A stretch of DNA of 64,000 nt from Blumeriella jaapii (taxonomy: Eukaryota > Ascomycota > Leotiomycetes > Helotiales > Drepanopezizaceae), in NCBI GenBank assembly GCA_009599575.1, contig VWND01000005.1, positions 372,001 through 436,000 of the forward strand, written 5' to 3'. A program made the translations under genes and the position numbers. The notes under the pieces were generated by a model, which saw only the letters and a program-made list of their open reading frames with translations, was not told the origin of the DNA and did not search any database. Positions 11,217 through 23,178 of the stretch are shown here, piece by piece (within the stretch, counting starts at the first letter, position 1; the number at the start of each line of letters is the position of its first letter).

Positions 11217-12663
11217 ATGCTGGAAGCGCTCTTGACGGTGGCCGTCATGGCCTCATCGGCCTTCACCATACTGCTTCTGCTGCTCCCCACTCGCTACACC
11301 AAACACTCGCCCCCAAAAGCAGTCTCCACCGGCCCGGCGAAGGAGCCCAAGGTCTCCGTCCAAGTGCTGGTTCTCGGAGACATTGGGCGCAGTCCGCGCA
11401 TGCAGTATCATGCCATGAGCATCGCAAAACACGGTGGGAGGGTGGATGTGATCGGATATCAAGGTGTGTGTAGAATCCGACCTGTTGCCTCTTCCCTCAC
11501 TGATCAGATCTCGAGATTCCTCTCTACATCCGGGCCTGGTGGGCAATCCGCGCATTACCGTCGTGCCACTCCCTCCGCCTCCACCGCTGCTGCGAACGAA
11601 CCAATGGCCCTTTCTGGTGGCAGGTCCCTTGAAGGTGTTATGGCAGACGTGGAGTCTGTTCCATACGCTGGGGTACCGTACGAAAGCCGCGCGATGGCTC
11701 CTTGTCCAGAATCCCCCGTCGATCCCGACCTTGTTCATCGCAATCATCATTTGCTTCCTCCGGAACTCGCACCTGATAATCGACTGGCACAACTACGGCT
11801 GGTCCATCCTAGCTGGGGTGCGCGGAGCGAAGCACCCGTTTGTGGCGTTTGCCAAACAGTACGAAGCTATTCTCGGGAGCTGGGCCCCGACCGCCTCGTT
11901 CACCGTGACCGATGCGATGCAGAAGCAACTTCGAAACCCACCCTACAATCTACGCTCGCCTATCTTCACGCTGCATGATCGTCCTGCGTCGATTTTCCAG
12001 CCCCTCTCGGACCCGCAATTGCGACAAGCTTTCTTGCAGCGGATACCTGAGACAAGTGTTGTCGCAGATGACATATTGGCAGGGACTACCAAGCTCTTGG
12101 TGAGCAGCACGTCCTGGACTCCGGACGAAGATTTCAAGCTCCTGTTAGAAGCGCTTTGCGCGTACTCGGCATCTCCGAACCCCCTACCGCCGGTCTTCGC
12201 CATGATAACGGGTAAAGGACCACAGAAGCAAATGTATCTTGACCGCATCGCCGCTCTGACCCAGGACGCCAAACTCAAGAACGTCACAATACGGACAGCG
12301 TGGCTAAGTGCAGAAGACTATGCCACATTGCTGGCATGCGCGGATCTTGGCGTGTGCCTACACATGAGCAGCAGCGGAGTTGATCTACCGATGAAGGTAG
12401 TAGACATGTTCGGTGCCGGGCTGCCTGTATTAGGATATGGGGACTACGAGAGCTGGCCCGAGCTAGTGAAAGAGGGCTTCAACGGCAGGTCCTTTGTAAC
12501 AAGTGCCGAACTGGCGAAAGTACTCGAGGAACTGTTTAGCGAGGAAGGCGGTGGCGGCCGTCAGCTCACGCGATTGAAGAAAGGCGCATTGAAAGAAGGC
12601 AGCAGGAGATGGGACGATGAGTGGGACAGTGTTGCTGGACGGTTACTGGGTCTTTGCGATTGA
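11217..12663 (+). CDS. ALG1: Chitobiosyldiphosphodolichol beta-mannosyltransferase (ALG1)
   Basis: Adds the first mannose, from GDP-mannose, to GlcNAc2-PP-dolichol on the cytosolic face of the ER (GT33). Exons are 11217-11463 and 11516-12663; the 52-bp intron splices GYQ|DSSLHPG in phase and yields 464 aa, the usual family length. One N-terminal membrane anchor (about residues 4-24) is followed by [17 protein letters not shown], the conserved nucleotide-fold start of ALG1. [12 protein letters not shown], the [25 protein letters not shown] block and a C-terminal RRWDDEWD are further family hallmarks. The start ATG has an ACC context. Confidence 0.96.
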
Positions 12664-13379
12664 TGAAAGGAATTGAATCGCTCTACCGATCACATTATCA
12701 TCACCAGGGCATACATAACCCACCCACCAGTCGTCCGCGACAAGACCTAGTCCTCAGACTACTGCATCCGATACTCCTTTGCCTTACCGCGATTCGGAGG
12801 GCAAATTCCGCAAGCCAGCAATGTACCCTCCTCATGAAGGAAAAGGACTTTGATGGAGAGGAGCTATGACTCTCAGCCAGATGAGAATCAGCCCGTACTA
12901 AGCTCTGTTCTTCCCAGAGTTTTGGGCTAGTGGCGATGCTTGCGTAACCATATTCGCACGCTGATCTTGAAAAATAGCACTTGCAGCAGTGCGGTCTGGT
13001 GCAACAGTGTTCATCCTGAGCATCTCTTTAAGTACACCCGTCCATATTCCGCCAGGTTTGCTATGAAAGCGCCAATTTTGGTGTTTATAATCAAAAAGAG
13101 TTCACGATCACAGCAGCTCACCTAGAAGTGGGTTCCAAATCCATGGACAGTGCCGTGTGAGGGAGAAACCATTGTTTCCATTGAAAGTCTTTATTGTCTT
13201 ACCTTGAATTTTGGAGACATACATTGAGTTTCGTTTTCGTTCAGTCCAACATGATTTTCTTCCTCGAGTTTTATGTTCTCTGGTCGCGAATTACACAACG
13301 GTAGAGCTATGTTCTGTTGGCAATTTGCTTAGACCATGTTATCATTGTGCTGTCTTTTGTGGCCCATCACTTCTTCTCT
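12664..13379. other. Intergenic between convergent ALG1 and esterase
   Basis: Shared 3' flank of two convergent genes. I see no gene or notable repeat. Confidence 0.6.
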
Positions 13380-14415
13380 TCAATTCGGAACGCACTGGCT
13401 ATAATACTCGTTATTGAACTTGCAAGTACTCCCCGAAACGCACGTCACTGGACCAGTCCAGGTCTGACCACCTAGGGAAAGCATCAGTATGTTTGCTCAA
13501 CTGCTCTGCCCGTCTGTAGGGTCAGTACATACCACACTGTCCATAAAGCGGACTCGCAAACCCAGTCCCTGTTGGCTCCACACTCGACGAGGTCTTCGTG
13601 ACCAGGGAACTCGTAGGAACGGGTCCATCATCCACTGAAGTCGTCGTTGTCCACTTACTCGTCGTCACCCCTTTGCTCGTCGACCCAGCCGCACTCGTCT
13701 CCGTCGCTCCACCCCCAACCCTCACCACAGCACTACTCACAGCCGCAAACCAATCCCCTGCCAGGACCACATTCCCCTCCTCATTCGGATGCACGCCGTC
13801 ATCCGTATGCAAGCCTGTATCAAACCCCGACCAGCAATCCACCACTTCAACCTCACTCACCTCCGTGCTCACCCCCTTCGCCCACCCTGGAATCGCCGCA
13901 TTCAGCTCCATCACCCTCTTCGCACACGTCTCGCACCCGCCCTGCCTCGGCTCCAACGGCGTGATCTGCGCAACCAGCACGAGCACCCTCTCATTCTGCT
14001 TCCGCATCTGCTCCACGAGCGTGCCGTACGCGTCCAGGATCGCTGCCGTTGACACCCCCGACCAGACGTCGTTGGTGCCCAGCTGCAACATGACGACGTC
14101 TGGCGCCGACACGGCGAGCCAGGCGGGCAGCTGGTTCGCGGCCACGATGCCCGTCGCCAGGTACCCGCCGTGGCCGTCGTTGTCGCCGTCGTAAGGCACG
14201 CCGCAGCCTTGGCCGGGGAGCGTGCCGACGAAGTCAAAGGCGGGCAGTGCGGGGGAGGCGGCGAGAAGGGATTGGTAGAGAAGGGCACGCCAGCAGCCGG
14301 GGGAGCCGGTGATGCTATCGCCGAGGGGGTTGATGCGGACTGTTGTTGTGGTTGTCGATGTCGATGCTACGCCTAGGAAGGCAGCAGCAGCAACGAGGGG
14401 CAACGAGAAGAGCAT
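13380..14415 (-). CDS. Secreted CE3 acetyl xylan esterase with CBM1
   Basis: SGNH-fold esterase of carbohydrate esterase family 3, expected to remove acetyl groups from xylan outside the cell. Exons 14415-13533 and 13471-13380 give 324 aa. Signal peptide is residues 1-18 or so. The catalytic blocks are [11 protein letters not shown] (Ser34), GTND (Asn115) and DGVHPN (Asp206, His209). [14 protein letters not shown] is typical of CE3. A Ser/Thr-rich linker (about 235-288) leads to a C-terminal fungal cellulose-binding module beginning [13 protein letters not shown] and ending YYSQCVPN. The 61-bp intron falls inside the CBM1, so reading only the long ORF misses the module. An upstream in-frame ATG at 14481 is unlikely, because a TATA box at 14510-14503 puts the transcription start near or downstream of it. 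Confidence 0.94.
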
Positions 14416-14502
14416 TTCAAGGTAGGTAGAACCAGAGAGAGACTGGATGATTGATCGCACACACGGACAGATAGATAGCACCAGAGCTGCGAGCGAGTCG
14501 GG

Positions 14503-14510
14503 CTTTTATA
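14503..14510 (-). promoter_or_regulatory. TATA box of the CE3 esterase gene
   Basis: TATAAAAG on the minus strand, 88 bp upstream of the chosen ATG at 14415. This spacing suits a start site about 30 bp downstream and a short leader. Confidence 0.65.
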
Positions 14511-17500
14511 CACATCCCTACCTGTGTTGAGGAAGGGAGGTATCTCTAAACCACCGTGAATACCATCATGCAGTTATTACTTTCTCCCCGCACCAATTTG
14601 CTCCGTTCCGTGCATGGATAAATACTCCGTGAGAATGTACCGGTACTCAACAAATCTCCGAACCCTGGTTTCTTATTTATCTCTTTTTTTTATTTCTCCC
14701 GTTCTCTCCAACATCACATCACGCTTTCCACCCAGTTTTCCACGCACGCAGATGGGCATGCAGCTATCAATCCGGGATCCGGAATTCGGGCTCTGGCGTA
14801 CCCTGCATACGGACACCGCAAAGTCCCCATCCGTGTGGAGTACCTCCCGTGGGTATTCAGGCTATCCGTGGGCCGCTCAACCAACCCTCTCTCTCTCTGT
14901 CTCTTTCTGCCTTCTTTTTTCTGTGCGCGCACCGGGTCGCGAGACGGGGGCGGAAAAGCCTCGCGTCTTTGTTTGGGACGAGAAGTAAAGGAGATGGGGA
15001 AATTGGGCTTCTGTGATTGATTGGTGTAGAGGTGGGTTTGTACGGTGGATTAGGTGTTTGTGTGTGTCGGGGGGAGGGGAGGGGAGGAGAGGAGCGGTCA
15101 CTATAGGTAGATCTGTTTCAAGATATTTCCTAATTTTTCTTCTTCGTCTTTGTTTTTGTACAGCATGTGTACATGTATGTTGATGTGTACTGTAATATAG
15201 GTAAGTAAAGGCGGGTGAGCTAGAGGAAGGGGGTGGGATGGGGGGTTCGGCTTACTTTTTTCCGCCAACCACAAAGCGGATGGTTGTACTGTGTTGTGTT
15301 TTTGCGGAACGGAACGCGCGTGCTGATACTGGTGGCGGTGGTGCCAGGGATGGGGTGTGATGAGATGCGATGGGATCTGATATACTGTGATAGCTACTAG
15401 GGACTACATACTTACCCCGCCGTGTTGGGCACCTACCTTTTTCACCTTGCGGGGATGGAAACACGGCAGTTTATATGTACGTTATTACATTTCAATATTC
15501 CGTTCTCCGTCCGTATGTACTGTACTGTAACTGCGCTTGACGCGAACCGAGAGAGAGAGAGAGACAGAGAGAGAGAAAGAGGGAGACAGAGGCTTTAACG
15601 TACGTCGTGTCTCGCCCCGTATTGCATCAGAGGCGGATTCCGTTTGAGGTGTGCAACGCTCATCTGTCTAGCAGGCTTTACTTTGCTTCGCTTTACTTCA
15701 CTTCGTAGGACGGCGCTTGTGGGTTATCTGTGCCGGAATGTGTACTGTACCTCCCCAGATAGGAAAGGTCGGTGGGTGCGTGGATGGGTTGGTATGTACA
15801 GTATATATCTTGAATGCCAGTGTGTAGTAGGAGGGTGGCTAGGTAGTAGATGTGTGGAGTACAGAACCATCTTGAAGAAGGGCGATTTTCTCTCTAGCCT
15901 GTTTGGATAAGTGCCTTGCTTGGTAGAGATTTGGATACGGCCTTTTGTGCGGCTTTGTTATTGATGCTATCGAAGAAGCCTTTTTTCGTAACCTTTTTTC
16001 CATCGGAACAGAGAAAGGAGAAAGTAAGGGGGGAGGCGGGGACGTTCTTTTTGTGATGTGTATGTAAAGTAAAGTGATAAGCGTGGATGTGGAAGTTGAT
16101 AGACCGAAGAATTGAATAAAGACAAAGAATTGTTTTTGAGTGATGGATTCCACAAAGCAAGAACAACCTTTCGGAGCTTGGATGATACTAGCTGATGGGG
16201 TTAAGTACCTACCTACCTAATATACCTCACGAATATAAGTTTCAGCTTACTCGGGTGTGATAGAATGGTTACTATTCAGGATCTCTCGGGTTGTTTAAAT
16301 GTTTTTCAGTTTAAGAAAACTTTGAAATAATTTGGCAACCAGGAATTTGTGCTGCGCGTCCATGTGCATCTCACCTTTAAGGTTGGCCGGTTGGGGAGGG
16401 TGAATTTGCTTATTGAAGGATAGGTTCAGCAGAATTCTTAATGCGCCGATATGTGTATGCATTAGGTGTAGGTAAACAAATATTCTGGGACAAGCAATCA
16501 CGTAACCATCATCATCTTTCCCATTAATAGGAAGGATCTGGTTTGGTTACAAAAGGATGCTTCAAAAGACATGGGATCAAAGATCACGCTTTTATCAGCC
16601 GAGAAACTAGGACAATCATATCATAATTTGCCGATCGGTCATTTCAAGCCCACCAACCTCCTTCTTTACCATCTACGTGTCTTGTTCTTCCATTTAGCCT
16701 CTCAGCCCTTTGAATAGAAGCGTGACAGGCTCGGAGTTTCTACTGTCGAAGCAAACTGTACTAAGCATGATTGCCAGGCTGGAATTGCTTGATCAAAAAG
16801 CAGTTGGCCTATTTGTTTTCACCACGTCAAATCCATTTCGACAACGATTTTAGCTTCGATAAAAAAGCAAGGCTTTAGAAGCCTTTTTCGGGCAATTTGG
16901 TTGTCTATGAATGTCTTAGTTTTTGTATGGCAAACAACGAGCTTGGCGTTATTTCTTAACACTTGTCCTGCTACTTATCCATCATATGGGCTTCTCCTGC
17001 TATTTGTCTTCCTGGGACCCCCTTTTCGTTTGAAACAAACAAACATCTTGAATTTCCGCAAACACAAGACTTATACTTCATAGTACCCTAAAGTCTTGCT
17101 CGGGCAAAAGCTGGTGCAACTAAAGCAGCGGTTTCTGATACTGTTATCAAAGCTAGAGCTGCTGGATAGCCGGCCAGAAACTCGGGGGGATGTTGAAGAT
17201 TATAATGCTGGCGCTCCTTCTTCTTCCCTTTCCATCTTCAGCCATTCTATCCTACGTTTAGAGAAAGTCTTAGTTACTAGCAGCATGCTACACAGCTTTG
17301 AATTTTTTTTTTCGGGTATTAATTTCTTGCATTGAATTGATACTTAGCCTATTGTTTCTGCTTTACCCATAGAAGATCCGAGGAATACGGAGATATCTCC
17401 GCTTAAGCTTCACCCAAACGCAAACAAACACTATTACAATTAGTATTGTTCCGTTATCCGCTTCCTCCTTTCATGGGCATCCACAAGAAACAAGTCTCCT

Positions 17501-18473
17501 GGAGATTGATGCTAATATTACACTCGACTTTTCCAACTTGAGCGTGGAAATGGGATTTCATCGAGGCACGAGTGCGAGGACTGCTAAAGCGCAGTACTGT
17601 ACATGCAGCGTAAAAGCTCGGCTTCACCTCGTAACGGCGCTAGCCCTCCACGATGAGTAAAGGTGAAGTGAAGGCTGAGGGATTGCTCGCTAGACTGCAC
17701 AAGGTTAGTCATCTCGCTTAGCTTTGAACAACAATAGAAACGAACCGCTGAGCTCAGGTGTATTTACTCAAACTTTTAGTAGCTATTACATCTGTATGTT
17801 GTTGGAATGAAAAACTCAAACAATTGAATAGGATGTTGTTACAAGATTTTCTTGTTTTCTTGCTGGTGCAGAAAAGGTGAACTTGGTAAGTAATCCCATT
17901 CTTCTGACGGGTTTGGCTTGCAAAAGCGATGTAGCGGGTTTGAAAGTCGACAACTGATTAAATGCGTATAAACTCATAAATCAAAAATCTCATGATGATA
18001 TTAATGTAGGATTCTGTGGGATCTTATTACAAACTTTTTAAGCTATTTATTACATTGGCAGTCGAAAAAATCCGCAAGGGTTTTTCTATTCCGTGCGATC
18101 TCGTTTCTATGCGCCGGTACAATACTACAAGTCAGTCAGAGCGTTGATTAAATATACAAGATCAATATTATCACCAGTCCTCGGTTACAGTATAGGCTGC
18201 CATTGTAAGTCTTTGCGGCAATAAGAAGGAAAATCTCGTCGGCGCAAGCCAAACAATGACAATAGGAGCTAAGCGAGAACCCACCTTTCTATTGTCCCTC
18301 CCTCGAAACGAGAACACACCCCAACTAAAGCCTCAGGCTCTGTAACCCTCTTCTCTTCTATTTAAGACCTTGATCATCTGTTCTCTGAGTTCATCAAAAC
18401 CACTGCTCTCCCAGTTCTTCGAAACAAGAGCTCACCCACTACACAACACTTCCCGAGACGGAACTCCGCGACC
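14511..18473. other. 4-kb gene-poor, AT-richer region
   Basis: No supported gene. It contains several GTACTGTAC-like words (15187, 15517-15530, 15741-15750, 17593-17604), a GA-rich microsatellite at about 15550-15592 and long A/T-rich stretches from 16200 to 18350. TCTATTTAAG at 18357 is a possible TATA-like element for the gene at 18474. Confidence 0.55.
15550..15592. repeat. GA-rich microsatellite
   Basis: Imperfect GAGAGA run interrupted by GACAGA and GAAAGA. Confidence 0.85.
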
Positions 18474-19700
18474 ATGGCGCGTACCCGCTCCCAGTACAGG
18501 GCGCAAGTCATCGCGACAACCACCATGACCCGAGCCCAGACTCGGAGCTTGAAGACCACGGGACATCCGATCACCAAAGCTCCGAGAAAGGTCAGGAGAC
18601 GAGCACTTCCGCCGTCGCCGCCACCAGTACATCCACCATCACCACTTCTTGCTCCTCTTGGGGCTCCTGCTGCGCCTGTTGTCGTTGCTGTCGCTGATGT
18701 CGTTGATGTCGTTGCTGTCATTGCTGTCGCTGCTGTTGCTGCTGTTGCGGCTACTCCTTCTCCTCTTGCTTCTGCAGCTCCTCCCCTTGCTTCAGCAGCT
18801 CTGGCTCCGACGCTTGCTCCTGCTGGTCCTCTTCCTCCCGGTCCTGTTCCTGCTACTTCTGGACCTGGTGCTGTCGTTCCTGTTGGTCCTGCTGCTGCTG
18901 TTCTTGCTCTCGCGCCCTCGGCCGACCAGCTCTTCTGGTATAGCCGAAGGCTATCAATTCTGCAGTCGACGGGCCGCTTAACGAACCAAGCACCCCTCTC
19001 ACCACCTTTCTCGTCTGCCTCTCCATCCGCTTCGTCGTCCGCCTCTTCGCCTGTCTCTTCGCCCGGCCCCGGACCGGCATCAGCAGCTCTGGGAGCCCCA
19101 GTCGAAAGCGAATCCGAAGAGCTCGATCTGAGCGCAGTATCTCCACCAGCGGCCTACCAGTCGCCACACGCCAACCTTCCGCCCTCTCTTTCTTCTTCTC
19201 CTGCTGCTGCCAGACAACCGCACCTCATCGCGGCTCCCTTCAGTTTCGGGATTGGTCTCCCTCTGCCACCAACCCACTCCCACCCGATCCCCTACCCGAT
19301 CTCCCTCTTCGGCTACCGCTACATCGGCAAGATGAAAAAAATCATCCAGCCAGCGCATCAGCCAGGTTACCAACCACCGAGGTGGACCGTCGACTTCCGA
19401 CGTGACCTCGTCAAGGCCATTGCGAAGCAACACGGGAAGCGAGACAAGCATCTCAGCGAGCAGGCTAGCCGTCGGAGGATGGAGGTGCAGTCCCAGACGC
19501 ACCGGCCTGAGTTTCATCGCTTCAGGGAGATTCGTCGGGGGGGTAAGGGCTGGGACGAAGTGGTTCGTAAGAAGAGGAGGTGTTTGAAGGTGGTGGAGAG
19601 GAGAGAAATGATTGAGAGGGGGGAGAAGGTGGACTTGGGTCGTGTTTGGGAGGGGAGTAAGTTGCGCGCGGTGGAAAATGCGGATGAGATGCAAGAATAA
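18474..19700 (+). CDS. Hypothetical low-complexity protein, 408 aa
   Basis: I do not recognise it. It is a single exon with a perfect ACCATGG start context. Residues 1-60 are basic and Pro-rich. Residues 65-155 are an Ala/Val/Pro-rich run built from imperfect GCT-GTC-GTT codon repeats, hydrophobic in part but too Pro/Asp-broken for confident membrane helices. Residues 170-280 are Ser/Pro-rich. The last ~120 residues change character: they are basic and charged, with PRWTVDFRRDLVKAIAKQHGK, KKRRCLKVVERREMI and a final acidic DEMQE. Only this tail looks like an ordered domain. The gene stands alone in a ~6.5-kb gene-poor stretch. It could be a young gene, or a misread low-complexity stretch with a genuine 3' part. 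Confidence 0.55.
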   Translation: MARTRSQYRAQVIATTTMTRAQTRSLKTTGHPITKAPRKVRRRALPPSPPPVHPPSPLLAPLGAPAAPVVVAVADVVDVVAVIAVAAVAAVAATPSPLASAAPPLASAALAPTLAPAGPLPPGPVPATSGPGAVVPVGPAAAVLALAPSADQLFWYSRRLSILQSTGRLTNQAPLSPPFSSASPSASSSASSPVSSPGPGPASAALGAPVESESEELDLSAVSPPAAYQSPHANLPPSLSSSPAAARQPHLIAAPFSFGIGLPLPPTHSHPIPYPISLFGYRYIGKMKKIIQPAHQPGYQPPRWTVDFRRDLVKAIAKQHGKRDKHLSEQASRRRMEVQSQTHRPEFHRFREIRRGGKGWDEVVRKKRRCLKVVERREMIERGEKVDLGRVWEGSKLRAVENADEMQE

Positions 19701-21099
19701 CGGGTGTATGACTGATGCTGATAGCTAGATAGCTGAGAAAAATATACCAAAATTGTTTTGTAATACACTGAAGCTTGGAAGTTTTTCCAAGCTTTGAATC
19801 TGTTGGTTTTTTGTTGTGTGGATTTTCTGATTTCCGATGATCTTGAAGCAATTGATAAAGCCAGAATTCTCCTAACTCGTCGCCATGTTTGATTTTGTTT
19901 TTTTGAATCTGAATCGCCACTACTCCGATGTTTTCCACATCTTTGAGATACCAACTGAACCTTTTTTTTCGCTTGTTAACACCAAAACTCTCAACGCGAT
20001 CGTATTCCAACCCTTTTCCGCGTGACGACGACCTTGGAATTAAGTACCACAGGGTTTGAATAATTGCGCTGCGACTCCGTTCTTCGCGGATAGCGTTCCT
20101 TATAGAGTCCCGGTTTATTCCAAATTTTCCTGTAAGTCCGCCGACGAATTCACGATTGAAAAGATCTTTCCTCGTCGCTTTCTCCAAAAACAGTCACAAA
20201 AGCTTACGTGTAAACCACCGATCTGTGCGATACCAGGCCTAGGTGTTGGGTTTTTACGGCAGCAATAGTATGATAGCATGAGAATCCGGTTCTCAGACTA
20301 GATTGCGTTTCTACGGTGTTGTCTGTATGGCTCGCAGACTTCCGCCGCATCTTCTAACACAAGATCCAAGGAAGCGCTTTGACTTTATAATTAATGCTGG
20401 CGTTTTAACAAAGCTCTTTGCATTGTTGTTGAATCGTGTTAAGCAGGCCTTGTACTAAATTATCGGTTTACAAACAAACATCCACGCTACTGAGCTCGCT
20501 TACAATTTTCATGTGACCCGAATGCTGCCAGCTGCTTTTGGCATGATCTGATTCCTAGATCAACATCCCGGAGATCCAAATTGTACAACTTGTTACAGAC
20601 TATTTTATAAATCTAATTGCAACGAACAATCGGCAATATCCTGGAGTATTCTCGTTACATGGTTGACGTCGTAGGTCAGCCTTTGTAATTCAATGACATT
20701 CAAGAATATCGACGAATAAGTGTCGACTGATTGAATACCGCGACATTCAGTTACAAAATATGTCTTCTGACGATCTTTGCTTGGAGTAATAATCATTATA
20801 CTATCGAAATGGGTGGGAATAGACTCCAAGAGGTAAGAGCCTTTCTAATTGATTGCCAAGGCCCTGAAAACAAGTCGAGATCCACAGATCACTGCCATCG
20901 GCGTGAAAGTATACAATCATTAAGTATCATCGTAGGTAAGGTAATTGAATCGTGGTCGTCTATCAGCAAAGTTTCAAGCCCGCTTCAATATCGCTTAACA
21001 GCCTTTCCGACAGCGCGAGATATAGACGCACGCCATTTCCTAATCAATCGAACACAGATTATGGCACCTCGACCCCATTACAGCTCCATTTTCCTTATG
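19701..21099. other. Intergenic between convergent genes
   Basis: AT-richer spacer with short ORFs only. Nothing in it is recognisable. Confidence 0.55.
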
Positions 21100-22159
21100 C
21101 TAGGGCAATACGACACCTCCAGACTCCACCCACTCCCTCCTCAGCTCCAGCATGACTCCTCCCAGTCTCTCGTTCTCGTCTTGCAACCGTCTCCGTTCGC
21201 GCTCAAGCTCCTTGATGTGTTTCCGCGCCAACACGAGCACCTCCGCCTTGCTAACCTTCTTCTCCTCGCTCCCTGCCATCGACTCTCTCGGCAGAACCAT
21301 CAGCAAGCCCTCGAACTGCCCGTTCAGCCGGTTGCGGTACTGCTTCTCGACCTGGTTGTGGTTGAGCCGCGTCTGTCTCGGAGGCGAGTTGCACGACGCT
21401 GCTGCCATTGACGGGCGCGAAGACGAATGGGCAGCTGACGAGGTTGAGCGTAGTCGCTTCTTGGGGCCGATTCTGGAAGATGCCGTAGAGGTGGCTCTGT
21501 CGTAGGACTTGTTGCGTTTGCTGGCTCGGGACGGTCGGGTGGAAATCTTGTCTTGGGACGAGTCGGATCTGCCCCAGTTCGGTTGCATGGGTAGAGGGGA
21601 GTGGGATTGCCGGATCGGAGAGTCCAACTGAGAAGATGTGACGCTGGGTAAGCTCCCAGTACGGCTGCCGTCGACCGGTGGAAGGTACTCGATTGCTGCA
21701 GGAACGACGTATTCCGAGCGTGCTTTCTGGACGAGTGGTAGATTCTGGGTCTGGCATTCGGACGAGAAAAACTCTACGTCCGTAGATTTTGGCGTGAGGA
21801 GAGACCCGAAAGACTGTTCCATTGGATCCCAGGTGGCTTCTCGATAGGTTCCAGATGCTAATGGGGATTCCAAGTACGGAGATTCTGGCGAGGGGAGAGG
21901 CGAGAAGGACCACGAGTTCATGCTGAGGTCCATGGTGTTGTAGGGTCGTGGAAATGAGAAGTAATCCTCTTGAGTCAGATCCAGGTAGTTCTAAGAATTG
22001 GTCAACAGGTGTTTTCGATACATGTGGGATTTGAGAACTTGAAGCGTGGCTGCCGTAACACAAAGTCAGCGAGCGGGGTCGTACGTTGGCTTTATCCAAT
22101 GGAAGTCCCACGTAGCAGCAGTTTATGAGAGGCCTCATACTGTTAGTGAAGGCCGTCAT
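21100..22159 (-). CDS. bHLH transcription factor with SREBP-like basic region
   Basis: Exons 22159-22085 and 21990-21100 give 321 aa. The intron joins KAN to NYLDLTQEDYFSFP in phase, so the real start lies upstream of the MDLSMNSW methionine at 21933. The N-terminal two thirds are Ser/Pro-rich with scattered acidic-aromatic patches (DLTQEDYF), like an activation region. A basic patch (GPKKRLR) precedes the bHLH at about residues 236-287. The basic region has H236, E240, Tyr243 and Arg244 in the order HNxVEKxYRxR; Tyr in place of Arg is the SREBP-like variant common in fungal bHLH proteins. A charged coiled coil follows, ending 10-15 residues before the C-terminus. There is no membrane segment, so it is not a canonical membrane-bound SREBP. 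Confidence 0.88.
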
Positions 22160-22215
22160 GATTCGAGTACAGAAAGTAAACTTTTTGGTGTCGAGTTTAT
22201 CAAGTGATGGCGGGA

Positions 22216-22222
22216 CTTTATA
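22216..22222 (-). promoter_or_regulatory. TATA box of the bHLH gene
   Basis: TATAAAG on the minus strand, 57 bp upstream of the ATG at 22159. No upstream ATG lies between it and the start. Confidence 0.5.
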
Positions 22223-23130
22223 GCAGTAGGATCGATGCCTGTCAAGCTGTAAGTATCGCCATCTCGAGCACTAGACTAGTACTTAGATACACACTAAATA
22301 ATTTTGAAGAGAAGGCCGAGATCCCCATAGAACAATCAGCTGTTAGTAAGTGAGACGCTGCGGAAGCTTGAGCAGGTCCACTAGCGCAGCTCGGGATTCA
22401 CAACAGCACAACCCCTCTCAAGGCTCGTCACGAAGCTACAAGAACTGCTGCAGCAGACCTTCCTCGCGCCGCAATAGCATCCGCGGTCCAATGAGTTGTC
22501 TACACTTGTGTTGTTGGCTACCTCAGCCTTGTACTTTGTAGAGTAGTAAGCAACAAGTGCCCGCCACTGACTATGCAGGGACTTGAGTCTTCGCTCATCT
22601 GTACTACCTCAGTTCCCCGTGTTCCCAAAGACTGGATGATGATCATTAGCCCAAATCTCGATGCCATAACCAAAGCTTAGTGTGACTGCAGCGAAGCTCC
22701 ATGAAGAGCGGGGCTTAAAGGGAGCACATTGGTCTACAGTACTGTACCTAGCATGCACGGCATGCTAGCCGATGCTCGTTCTTCACGAGTGAAGCTCGAA
22801 ACATTTCATTGGACAATTCCAGAGACTAGAAGAGCTTTCAGCAGTCGCACGATGTCAGACCATGTCTCTTTTATTGTGAGCCGATGCGGAAATATCAAGG
22901 AGATCCCCGATCAATCATGTGTAAGCGTGGAAGACACCAGCACAACCCAATGAATTCTAGGTGAAACTTTTTGCATGAAGACAGAGCGTGGAGGTCTGCA
23001 CAAATCGAGTTTCGTGATTTTTCCGAGGTGTCACTCAGGCTAAATCAACGCCAATGTGTCGGCTAGACTCTCTTATTCTGGAAACTGCCTCTGACTGTTT
23101 TCTTTCGCTTATATGTACCTCCTCCATTAG

Positions 23131-23178
23131 AAGATGCATGTCCAGATGCATGTCAAGATGTATGTCAAGGTGCAATTC
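23131..23178. repeat. 12-bp tandem repeat (AGATGCATGTCA)
   Basis: Four head-to-tail copies with one to three changes each; each unit contains the palindrome ATGCAT or a variant. Confidence 0.75.
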
